Shown here: one piece after another, positions 1-5,828 of the stretch
Numbering within the stretch: the first letter of the stretch is position 1
Layout of the letters: each line of letters begins with the position of its first letter
Origin: an uncultured Verrucomicrobia subdivision 3 bacterium
GTDB taxonomy: Bacteria > Verrucomicrobiota > Verrucomicrobiia > Limisphaerales > UBA11358
Length of the DNA: 6,320 nt
Direction: 5' to 3'
Assembly: GCA_903861445.1 (NCBI GenBank)
Contig: CAIOUK010000285.1
Coordinates: forward strand, 1-6,320
Notes under the pieces: generated by a model
Seen by the model: only the letters and a program-made list of their open reading frames with translations
What the model was told of the DNA's origin: nothing
Databases searched by the model: none
Position numbers and translations under genes: made by a program

Positions 1-1
1 C

Positions 2-79
2 GCAGCAGCGACTGGCGGCGCGGTGAGTTGGTGGCTCGAAAGCTTCGCGCCGCCGCTCGTTGGCCTGTGTCAATCGTGA
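2..79 (+). other. Possible C-terminal tail of an upstream gene (partial)
   Basis: One frame is open from the window edge to a TGA at 77-79 and would encode about 25 residues, ending SWWLESFAPPLVGLCQS. The first ~75 bases are clearly richer in G and C than the following kilobase, so they probably have a different origin from the NACHT fragment. I do not recognise the peptide. Frame 1 is also open here, to a TGA at 106, and its last residues (IVIMIVAIAMR) look more like NACHT sequence. The frame assignment is therefore uncertain. Confidence 0.2.
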
Positions 80-85
80 TAATGA

Positions 86-1108
86 TTGTCGCAATCGCAA
101 TGCGATGATTCCCGATATGGCGGGAATACGCCAAGAAACAGAGCGGAGCTTATTGAGCAATTTTCAGACATGCTTTTGGAACAGTGGAAAGTAGGCGACC
201 CCCCCAGATTAGACACCGACCTGAAGGGAGACGCTACTGTTTTAGGCATTCGTGAGAAACAGCTTATTCTACGACAAATTGCCCGCAAGATGATAACCGG
301 TTCAAATTGCCCCGCAAATATAGTATCCGCAGCCGAACTTGAATCAACTATCGCCAAATCAATCGAAGGCATTGTTCGGGCAAATCCTTTGAGTGTTGCT
401 CGCGTGTTTGTTAAACAATTACGAGAACAAAATGGTATTCTCCGACTCAATCAAACCGGCCATTTTTCATTCGTTTATCCCGCATTTTTGGAATACTTTT
501 GCGCCGAAGATCTTCGTCATCGTTTTTACTCTGAAAAGGTTATCGACGAACTATATCTTAAAAAATTGTTTAGCGAGTGGGTCCGCAAAGGTCATGGCTG
601 GAATGAGGTAATCTGTTTCTTCTGCGGAATGGTCGAGCCTCTACTGGCGATTAGGCTGCTCGATCATATATTCAAATTAGGTGTGAAAAGTAACGAGCGA
701 TCATCAATGGTGTTTTTCGTAGTGGAATGTCTCAAAGAAAGTAAGAACAAAGAAATAACGGGCAGTAGACTGTTCGCGCAAATAAGAAAAGCGTTAATGG
801 ATATATCGAATAATTCCAATCCAAAACGCACTTATAAAGGCTATGCTGCCCAGCCAGCAAGAAGAATAGACGCATGTAGAGCTGTTGAGTTTCTGGGTTC
901 CATATTTGGTGGTGATGACATTGTAGCTAGGCAGCTTAAATACATAATTTTGTCTGGTCATGATCACTGGGTGCGGCTACATGCGGTTAAAGCCTTGCCA
1001 CGACCGATGTGCAATGGGGGGAATTATGGGAATTCTAAACAACATTCAACGTTTGATCGAAGACAATTTCGTAGCATATCGAGCGCAGTCCAAGGTCGAG
1101 GTGCTTAA
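86..1108 (+). pseudogene. C-terminal fragment of a NACHT-family NTPase with HEAT-like repeats, probably broken
   Basis: Intact relatives are STAND ATPases, many of them implicated in anti-phage defence, with an N-terminal effector, a P-loop NACHT domain, a winged helix and C-terminal repeats. Only the later parts are here. The block NTPRNRAELIEQFSDMLLEQW, near the start, matches the family's 'LPRDRAELYEQ..LLxQW' helix. It is followed by IREKQLILRQIARKM, then FSFVYPAFLEYFCAEDL (the signature 'FVHRTFLEYFCA'), then GWNEVICFFCGMVEP, and finally a HEAT-like stretch ending WVRLHAVKALPR. There is no Walker A or B. The open frame begins at a TTG (86) just after a stop at 83-85. The segment expected before NTPRNR (IVAIAMR) lies in frame 1 and ends at a TGA at 106, so a one-base frameshift near 100-106 is likely. 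After about 1000 the reading becomes low-complexity sequence that overlaps the next gene by 83 nt and looks unrelated to HEAT repeats. It is AT-richer than its neighbours. The family call is confident; that it is dead is inference. Confidence 0.75.
921..948 (+). promoter_or_regulatory. Weak candidate sigma70-like promoter for the E2-JAB-E1-mob operon
   Basis: TTGTAG (921-926) and CATAAT (943-948) are separated by 16 nt. The -10-like box matches the consensus at 5 of 6 positions and the -35-like box at 3 of 6. It lies about 78 nt upstream of the E2-like start, inside the decayed NACHT fragment, where a promoter for the downstream operon would be expected. Such matches occur by chance in AT-rich DNA, so this is only a candidate. 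Confidence 0.18.
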
Positions 1109-1463
1109 CCAGTATACTATCCATTCTCATCCGGGGGGTGGCGTGCGTCGGAGCATAGTAGTAACAAGGATTCCGCGCTCATACTGGGAAGAGCAGGGCT
1201 GGCAGCAAAAGGGAGGAAAATACGACGGAATGTTTCAGACCCGATACGGGAGTTGGGCGGGATATGCCACACAGTCGCCCAGTGGAAGGGTGGAAATATT
1301 CATTCGCAATCCTCCGAAAGCTTTGGAGCACCATCCCCATTGGTCGTGCTTTAACAAGCGCAAGGATGGCTGGTTCTCTGTCCATCCCACACGACCCATT
1401 GCCGATGTTTCTGCCGCCATCATCAACGTTGAAAAAACAATTACCGAAGCCTATGAAAATTAA
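1026..1463 (+). CDS. E2-like (ubiquitin-conjugating-fold) protein of a bacterial Ub-like cassette
   Basis: This 145-residue protein starts at ATG 1026, preceded by a G-run (1016-1021); ATG 1014 is an in-frame alternative. In an E2 the active-site cysteine takes the modifier from E1 and passes it to a substrate. The C-terminal half reads FIRNPPKALEHHPHWSCF (residues 92-109), then a Trp-containing linker, then a helix (IADVSAAIINVEKTITEAY). This order, with NPP, an HPH in place of the eukaryotic HPN, a cysteine three residues after the HPH, and a final helix, resembles divergent prokaryotic E2 families. C108 is the candidate catalytic residue. The N-terminus is a short helix followed by beta-rich sequence, as in the E2 core, and the length is normal for a minimal E2. 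Its stop overlaps the JAB start by 11 nt (1453-1463), suggesting coupled translation. The E2 call rests on motif order plus the JAB and E1 neighbours; a search might place it as an uncharacterised family. Confidence 0.62.
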   Translation: MGILNNIQRLIEDNFVAYRAQSKVEVLNQYTIHSHPGGGVRRSIVVTRIPRSYWEEQGWQQKGGKYDGMFQTRYGSWAGYATQSPSGRVEIFIRNPPKALEHHPHWSCFNKRKDGWFSVHPTRPIADVSAAIINVEKTITEAYEN

Positions 1464-2034
1464 AATATACCGTTTGTTAATAAAATGGCTGCTGAAGGAA
1501 ATGCGGCGGCTGAAACGAAAAAAGGCAACGCGCGTTGAGGCCAGGCCGACCGTGCCACCCGAACAATTCCCGCAGACGTTTGTAATTGAATCATTTTTCT
1601 TGAGCGAATTGATTCCGATTCTTACTCGTGGTGCGAACGAGGAAATGCACTTCCTGACAGGGCCGAAACTTGGCCCCATCAGGATTGTTTGCCGGTTGGC
1701 TGCGCCCGTGCCGCTCAACCGGCAATCGCCGGTCTTCGTGAGCGCATCGGCAAAATCCGTCGCCTCGGTGCTCATTCCCATAATCGAGCAGGGGGCGGAA
1801 TTGCACATTTGCGCCCACAGTCACCCCGGCGGCGGTGCCGGTGCCACTACGCCCTCGGGAACTGACATCGGGTGTCTTGGCAAATTGCAAAAGAACGGGT
1901 CGCCGGCCATCGGCTGCATTGTCACCCGCGACGGTTACGTCCGGTTTTTTTCCATCTTAACAAATTTCCACGTCATGGTTTTGGGATCTGGCGTGAAGGA
2001 GATAACCAAAAATGTATTCCACATCACCCGTTAA
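1453..2034 (+). CDS. JAB/JAMM (Mov34/MPN-type) metallopeptidase, likely deconjugating or modifier-processing
   Basis: A 193-residue protein. JAMM peptidases are zinc isopeptidases that remove or mature ubiquitin-like modifiers. The HSHPGGG block places zinc ligands at H122 and H124, with S135 and D138 in PSGTD. Between H124 and S135 are ten residues, where the classic motif HxHx7SxxD has seven, so the loop is extended by three. E63, in EEMHFLTG, matches the catalytic glutamate of the 'ExxGxLxG' strand. The domain ends with DGYVRFFSI, typical of bacterial JAB proteins. Residues 1-30 are basic and helical (KEMRRLKRKK) and may be an extension outside the fold. I chose ATG 1453 because it overlaps the E2 stop; ATG 1501 is a shorter alternative but has a GAAGGA too close to it. 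The 3' end overlaps the E1 gene by 23 nt. The protein looks complete and potentially active. Its substrate is unknown. Confidence 0.87.
   Translation: MKIKIYRLLIKWLLKEMRRLKRKKATRVEARPTVPPEQFPQTFVIESFFLSELIPILTRGANEEMHFLTGPKLGPIRIVCRLAAPVPLNRQSPVFVSASAKSVASVLIPIIEQGAELHICAHSHPGGGAGATTPSGTDIGCLGKLQKNGSPAIGCIVTRDGYVRFFSILTNFHVMVLGSGVKEITKNVFHITR
1926..1951 (+). terminator. Terminator-like hairpin with a seven-T run inside the JAB gene
   Basis: CCG-c-GACG (1926-1933) can pair with CGTCCGG (1938-1944) around a GTTA loop, leaving one bulged C. Seven Ts follow directly (1945-1951). This is the layout of a factor-independent terminator, but the stem is short at 7 bp. It lies within intact coding sequence (the DGYVRFF part of the JAB domain), so it may be a coincidence of that motif. 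If real, it would reduce readthrough into E1 and the mobilization genes. Confidence 0.25.
1996..2001 (+). promoter_or_regulatory. Shine-Dalgarno site fixing the E1 start
   Basis: AAGGAG lies 10 nt upstream of ATG 2012, inside the JAB reading frame. It supports ATG 2012 as the E1 start and hence a true 23-nt overlap between the two genes. Confidence 0.7.
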
Positions 2035-2857
2035 AATTGTCACTGAAAAGGTGGCTTCGCCCGACCAGCGGTTTGCGGTCACTCATCGGCAGGAATTGAT
2101 CGCCGGATTTAATCAGGCGAGCCTTACGAATGCTGACGGTATCATGATCGGAGCCGGCGGGATCGGCAGCGAAATCGGTGAAGGTCTGTGCCGCAAAGCG
2201 GTCGGCCGTCTGCGGATTTTCGATCATGATGTCGTTGAGCATACCAACTTGAACCGTCAGCACTTTTTCGCGGCGGACATCGGCGAAAACAAGGCCTGCT
2301 GCCTGGTGCGTAATCTGGCATCGCATTGCCACGGCGGAACGACGCTTGAGGGCTACCCCATGTCGTTCGAGGACGCCTTGGCTTTGGACATGGATATGTC
2401 GGCGGCGTTCGTCGTGTGCGGGGTGGACAATTCGGAAGCTCGCGTGGCCGCCTCACGCTATTATTACCGGCTGGGTATTCCGGTGATTTTTATCGCGGTC
2501 GACATGCTGGCCGAATGCGGCCATGTCTTCGTGCAGGAAAGCACGCCGAACACACCGTGTTTCGGATGTGCTTTTCCCCGGTCTCTGGCCGGACGCAAGG
2601 CACCATGCTTCGTGCCCTCCGCGAAAGACATCCTGAAGGTTACCGCTGGCATCGCCCTCTATGCGGTTGACTCGCTCCTGATGGATCGCCATCGGAACTG
2701 GAATTACCGGCTTCACCACCTTGCCGGTTTTGCGCCCGACGTGTTGACCACCGTCGGGAAGGATTCAAAATGCGCGCTCTGTTCTTCAATACAACAAGGC
2801 TCCCCGGCCGTGGGTGCAACCACGCGCCGGGCTTCCACAGGGAGTGCCTCCCTTTGA
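2012..2857 (+). CDS. ThiF/MoeB/HesA-family E1-like adenylating enzyme
   Basis: A 281-residue protein. E1-like enzymes use ATP to adenylate the C-terminal glycine of a ubiquitin-like protein before transfer to a cysteine. The Rossmann motif GAGGIG is at residues 47-52, followed by FDHDVVEHTNLNRQ with acidic D71 and D73 and the N79/N81/R82/Q83 cluster. K94 sits where the MoeB catalytic lysine lies, and CGVDNSEAR (136-144) is the crossover 'DxxDN..R' element. Cysteine pairs C183/C186 and C254/C257 make the structural zinc site. C199, in APCFVPS, is at the position of the ThiF/MoeB reactive cysteine and is the best candidate for a thioester or persulfide. All key elements are present. The last ~25 residues after C257 are Ser/Ala/Thr-rich and overlie two DNA hairpins. 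The closest described context I know is the PRTRC (ParB-related, ThiF-related cassette) type of mobile-element cluster, but no other PRTRC gene is visible. No fused E2 or JAB domain is seen. Confidence 0.9.
   Translation: MYSTSPVKIVTEKVASPDQRFAVTHRQELIAGFNQASLTNADGIMIGAGGIGSEIGEGLCRKAVGRLRIFDHDVVEHTNLNRQHFFAADIGENKACCLVRNLASHCHGGTTLEGYPMSFEDALALDMDMSAAFVVCGVDNSEARVAASRYYYRLGIPVIFIAVDMLAECGHVFVQESTPNTPCFGCAFPRSLAGRKAPCFVPSAKDILKVTAGIALYAVDSLLMDRHRNWNYRLHHLAGFAPDVLTTVGKDSKCALCSSIQQGSPAVGATTRRASTGSASL
2803..2853. promoter_or_regulatory. Two tandem hairpins before mobC; candidate oriT or leader element
   Basis: The first hairpin pairs CCCGGCCGTGG (2803-2813) with CCACGCGCCGGG (2820-2831), an 11-bp stem with one bulged C and a GTGCAA loop. 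The second pairs AGGGAG (2839-2844) with CTCCCT (2848-2853) around a TGC loop. Both lie in the last codons of the E1 gene and end 10 nt before the mobC ATG. In many mobilizable elements oriT, with inverted repeats bound by the relaxosome, lies just upstream of mobC. I see no recognisable nic sequence, so a role in folding the mRNA or in weak termination is equally possible. Confidence 0.35.
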
Positions 2858-2863
2858 CCCTCC

Positions 2864-3157
2864 ATGAAGCGAACAAAGAGCATCAAAATACGGCTGACGG
2901 ACGGCGAGCTTCGTCGCTTAAAAAGCTCCGCTGGTCCACGCGGTGTTTCGGCTTTCCTTAGAGTTCGAGCGCTGGGTCCAGACCGGCGTCAGTTGCAAAC
3001 GGAACGGCTTACCGTTCTCGCTGAATTCGCACGCGTCAGGAACCTCCTGAATCTAGTCGCGCGCAGCTCAGAAAAGCGACCGCTACCAGAGCAGTTCCAA
3101 ATTGTTGCGCAGCTCATCTCCGTGGAGAGGGTTTTGTTGAATATAAAAAAGTCATGA
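2864..3157 (+). CDS. mobC: MobC-like relaxosome accessory protein (ribbon-helix-helix type)
   Basis: A 97-residue basic protein. MobC-type proteins bind oriT and help the relaxase nick DNA. Residues 4-37 (TKSIKIRLTDGELRRLKSSA, then RGVSAFLRVRAL) match the pattern 'K.+.VRLTeeE...L...A...G.s.s.yiR..aLG', a ribbon-helix-helix fold with a beta strand and two helices. The remainder is helical, as in the MobC family (LLNLVARSS, then IVAQLISVERVLLNI), and the length is typical. There is no good Shine-Dalgarno; the bases before ATG 2864 are pyrimidine-rich. The E1 stop lies 6 nt upstream, so translation may depend on coupling to E1. Its stop overlaps the relaxase start in ATGA (3154-3157). The position directly before the relaxase supports the call. 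I use the symbol in the family sense. Confidence 0.72.
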   Translation: MKRTKSIKIRLTDGELRRLKSSAGPRGVSAFLRVRALGPDRRQLQTERLTVLAEFARVRNLLNLVARSSEKRPLPEQFQIVAQLISVERVLLNIKKS

Positions 3158-4389
3158 TTATTGGATTCTCACATCATGGAATTGGCGGCAGCAGCCCGGT
3201 GCTTAGCTACCTCACCGGCTATCTGGTGAATGGTGCGGCGCGCGCGACGAAACCCGAGGTCCTGCGTGGTGATCCCGAGGCGGTCGCCGAAATTATTGAC
3301 GCACTCCCATTCCAGCGGCGTTACAGCAGCGGGGTGTTGAGTTTCGCCCCGGAAGATTTCGTCACGCCCGAGATTCAGGAGGACATCATGGATCGTTTTG
3401 AAGCCGCAGTTTTTGTCGGAATTCCATTTGAACGACGAAACATCGTTTTTATCAAACACACCGATAAAGGGCGGACCGAAATTCATTTTGTCATTCCGAG
3501 AGTGGAATTGGCGACCGGCAAATCGTTGAACATCGCGCCGCCGACACCGGCGAGCCGTCATCTGCTCGACACCTTGCGGGAGTCAATCAATCGCCGCTAC
3601 GGCTTTCGAGATCCGAGCGATCCCGAATGTGCGCAAGCCGTCTCACTTCCCGCTCATGTGGCCAAGCTCGCCGCCCAAGCCAAACGGCTCGGACAATCTC
3701 CGAAGGCTGATATTCGTCAGGTGATTGCCCAACGGCTCGAAGCCGAGGCCAGAACGGGCTTGGTTAACAACCGTGCGGATGTGCTCCGCAGTCTTAAAGA
3801 ACAGGGTTTCTCAATCTCGCGTGCCGGCGTCAACTATTTGACCGTTGTGCGCTCGGAAACAGGTGAACGGATTCGTCTCAAGGGAAATATTTTCCGGGAA
3901 CATTTTTCTCCTAAAGATTTGGAACTCACCCCAACCCGCCGTGATCCGGCACAGCTGCTCGCACTCGACCGCCGACTTGCTCGCTTGGTTGAAAAGCGCG
4001 CTACCTATCACCTAGCGCGTTACGGGATTGAAAGTCAGCCCAGTGAGCAGATGCAATTAAAGGAGGAATACAACCATGACCGAACTCGAATCCCGCTTGT
4101 TGATTATCGTCGAGCGTTTGGAACAGACACACAAAGAACGCGAGAGGCAATTTGGGGCAACGCTCTTGGGTTTAACCAGGCGGCTCAACAATTCAGCAAC
4201 GCAACACTCAGCTTTGAGCGGGCAGGTCAACGATTTGACCAAACGCATCGAGCAGTTGCAGGCGATTTTGACCAGACGGTGACGAACGTAAATCGCCTTA
4301 ACCGCTCGAATGCGAATGTGCCGGCGCGCGGTCTAATGCAACCGCAGCGCGGGAATGGGCGCTCGTTGGAAATGGAGTTTGAACTATGA
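3154..4389 (+). CDS. mobA: ColE1 MbeA/MobA-type relaxase (HEN-family, MOBP)
   Basis: A 411-residue relaxase, which nicks oriT and stays covalently attached to the transferred strand. The first ~120 residues follow ColE1 MbeA closely in pattern: MIIGFSHHGIGGSSPVLSYL with Tyr19 at the same position as the MbeA catalytic tyrosine, then RRYSSGVLSFAPED (MbeA: KKYTSGVLSFAE), then HTDKGRTEIHFVIP (MbeA-like: HxDKGRLELNFVIP). The metal-binding HEN triad is H102, E109 and H111, with spacing identical to HEN but Asn replaced by His. RYGFRDPSDPE (about 149-159) matches the MbeA 'GLHDPNAPE'. The remainder is charged and helical, typical of relaxase C-termini. Residues 308-376 are encoded by DNA that also encodes the nested MobD-like gene. 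It overlaps mobC and the coupling-protein gene by 4 nt each. No frameshift is visible, so it appears intact. Confidence 0.9.
   Translation: MIIGFSHHGIGGSSPVLSYLTGYLVNGAARATKPEVLRGDPEAVAEIIDALPFQRRYSSGVLSFAPEDFVTPEIQEDIMDRFEAAVFVGIPFERRNIVFIKHTDKGRTEIHFVIPRVELATGKSLNIAPPTPASRHLLDTLRESINRRYGFRDPSDPECAQAVSLPAHVAKLAAQAKRLGQSPKADIRQVIAQRLEAEARTGLVNNRADVLRSLKEQGFSISRAGVNYLTVVRSETGERIRLKGNIFREHFSPKDLELTPTRRDPAQLLALDRRLARLVEKRATYHLARYGIESQPSEQMQLKEEYNHDRTRIPLVDYRRAFGTDTQRTREAIWGNALGFNQAAQQFSNATLSFERAGQRFDQTHRAVAGDFDQTVTNVNRLNRSNANVPARGLMQPQRGNGRSLEMEFEL
4061..4066 (+). promoter_or_regulatory. Strong Shine-Dalgarno site inside the relaxase gene, for the nested mobD-like gene
   Basis: A perfect AGGAGG lies 9 nt upstream of ATG 4076, in the middle of the relaxase coding sequence. 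Such a strong, well-spaced site within another gene is unlikely to be accidental when the ORF behind it resembles a known nested family. It is the best ribosome-binding site in the window. Confidence 0.8.
4076..4282 (+). CDS. mobD: MobD/MbeD-like small coiled-coil mobilization protein nested in the relaxase gene
   Basis: A 68-residue ORF lying wholly within the relaxase gene in a different frame. In ColE1-type plasmids the small genes mbeB and mbeD likewise lie inside mbeA in another frame, and MbeD is a mobilization and entry-exclusion protein. The product begins MTELESRLLIIVERLEQTHK, similar in pattern to MbeD ('MTELEKxLLNALEQLQQDY'). It continues as an amphipathic heptad-rich helix (SALSGQVNDLTKRIEQLQAIL), matching the MbeD 'LSExVxxLxxQV'. 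It has no signal peptide or membrane segment. A consensus AGGAGG at the right spacing supports translation. I recall the MbeD sequence only approximately. I did not see an MbeB-like gene of 60 codons or more in this region. Confidence 0.78.
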   Translation: MTELESRLLIIVERLEQTHKERERQFGATLLGLTRRLNNSATQHSALSGQVNDLTKRIEQLQAILTRR

Positions 4390-5828
4390 CACGCGTCTTT
4401 CAACAGTGGTTCGCTCCGCGCCAGACTTCCCCCGCTCAGGATGAGCTTGACCATCCGCTTTTATTTTTCGGTGATGAAGCCCTCACGTTGAGAGCCTGCT
4501 GCGAAGGCGTTTTCATTACCGGCTCCAGCGGCAGCGGCAAAACCTCAGGCAGCGGGGCGGCAATTGCCAGAGCCTATTTAAGGAACGGGTTTGGAGGAAT
4601 TGTCACCTGCTGCAAGCCGGATGAAGCGGAGATCTGGCGACGGTATGCCCGCGAAACCGGACGGGAACGCGACCTGATCTTTTTCGGGCCGCGCCATCCA
4701 CATCGTTTTAATTATCTTAACTTCGCCGCACAGCTTACGCCGACGGACATTCGTCCCACCGAAAATCTGACACAATTGCTTGGCACGGTGACGGACGTGG
4801 CCAATCGCGGTCAGTCATCAAATTCCCAGGATCCATATTGGGCCAAAGCCTCGCAACAGCTTTTAAGGAATGCGATCGACTTGGTGCTGCTGGCTCGGGG
4901 CACGGGCGGGTTAACCCTTGAGGAAATTTATCAGACAATAATCACTGCCCCAAACGACGATGAACAACTTCGCTCCCGTGATTGGCAGAGGAGTTCCCGT
5001 TGTATGCAACTGCTGAATGAAGCCCGCCGCCAACGCCATGGGACGACGGCCGCCCACGACCTCGTGATCACTGAAAATTATTGGTTAAAGGAATTCCCCA
5101 ATCTTTCCCCGCGCACCCGTGGCTGCGTCATCTCCATGGTGACCACCGGGATTGATCCGCTGTTGCGCGGCAACATCCATGAATTGACCAATACCACGAC
5201 AACGGTAACACCGCTCCAGACCCATCAGGGCAAAATCATCGTGCTCGATTTGCCCGCGAAGTCGTATCATTCCGCCGGTATTCTGGTCCAGCTTATCTGG
5301 AAATTGCTCTGGCAGCAGGCGACGGAGGGCAGAAATATTCAAGCCAACTCACGGCCGACCTTTTGTTTTTGCGATGAAGCGCAGACGTTTGTTAGCCGCC
5401 ATGACAGCACCTTTTTAATGACCGCCCGCTCCAGTCGCGCATGTGTAGTCTACCTGACTCAAAATCTGCCGAACTTCCGGTCGGCGCTCGGTAAGGCTGA
5501 AACCGATGCGCTCATCGGCAATCTGGTGACCCGCATCCACCATCAAAATGTCTGCACCGAAACCAATGTATGGGCGAGCGAGAGTATCAGCAAATGCTGG
5601 CGCTTGCGGGCGAGTTCCGGCACGAGCCATAGTGATGATTCGGAAGGCCGCGAGCGGAAGTCTCACAATGCGAACCTCAGCGATTCGCATGAATACCAAG
5701 TTCCGCCGGAGAGGTTTCTGGATTTGCGGCGCGGCGGGCCTCGCAGCAATCAATGTGTTGACGCATTTATCACGCGTCCATGGCCAAGCGGACGGGGGTT
5801 TTTACGGGTCACCTTCAAACAATCATGA
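4386..5828 (+). CDS. VirD4/TraG-family type IV coupling protein lacking N-terminal membrane helices
   Basis: A 480-residue ATPase. Coupling proteins recruit the relaxase-DNA complex to a type IV secretion channel and help pump the DNA. Walker A GSSGSGKT is at residues 46-53, followed by a strand with KPDEAE as in VirD4/TraG proteins. Walker B is FCFCDEA, with D330 and E331, followed by SRACVVYLTQN with Q359 as the sensor-like motif. FRSALGKAETDALIGNLVTRI then matches the conserved 'GN..t.i' end of the domain. Canonical members have two N-terminal transmembrane helices before the P-loop; here only 45 polar residues precede it, so the protein is predicted to be soluble. GGAG (4374-4377), 8 nt before the ATG, supports the start. 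Its start overlaps the relaxase stop in ATGA, and its stop overlaps the next gene in the same way. It appears intact. Confidence 0.88.
   Translation: MTRVFQQWFAPRQTSPAQDELDHPLLFFGDEALTLRACCEGVFITGSSGSGKTSGSGAAIARAYLRNGFGGIVTCCKPDEAEIWRRYARETGRERDLIFFGPRHPHRFNYLNFAAQLTPTDIRPTENLTQLLGTVTDVANRGQSSNSQDPYWAKASQQLLRNAIDLVLLARGTGGLTLEEIYQTIITAPNDDEQLRSRDWQRSSRCMQLLNEARRQRHGTTAAHDLVITENYWLKEFPNLSPRTRGCVISMVTTGIDPLLRGNIHELTNTTTTVTPLQTHQGKIIVLDLPAKSYHSAGILVQLIWKLLWQQATEGRNIQANSRPTFCFCDEAQTFVSRHDSTFLMTARSSRACVVYLTQNLPNFRSALGKAETDALIGNLVTRIHHQNVCTETNVWASESISKCWRLRASSGTSHSDDSEGRERKSHNANLSDSHEYQVPPERFLDLRRGGPRSNQCVDAFITRPWPSGRGFLRVTFKQS

Noticed and set aside
70..450. 126-codon minus-strand frame opposite the NACHT fragment
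   Set aside because: No recognisable motif, and the opposite strand has clear NACHT-family blocks throughout.
960..1025. Longer N-terminus for the E2-like protein from ATG 960
   Set aside because: The added residues (MITGCGYMRLKPCHD...) are the out-of-frame reading of the NACHT HEAT-like segment. The G-rich site before ATG 1026 and a helix starting there fit better.
1179..1808. 209-codon open frame on the minus strand
   Set aside because: It lies opposite the E2 and JAB genes, both of which have recognisable motifs, and its own translation is Ser/Arg-rich with no domain pattern. It is a shadow of the + strand codon use.
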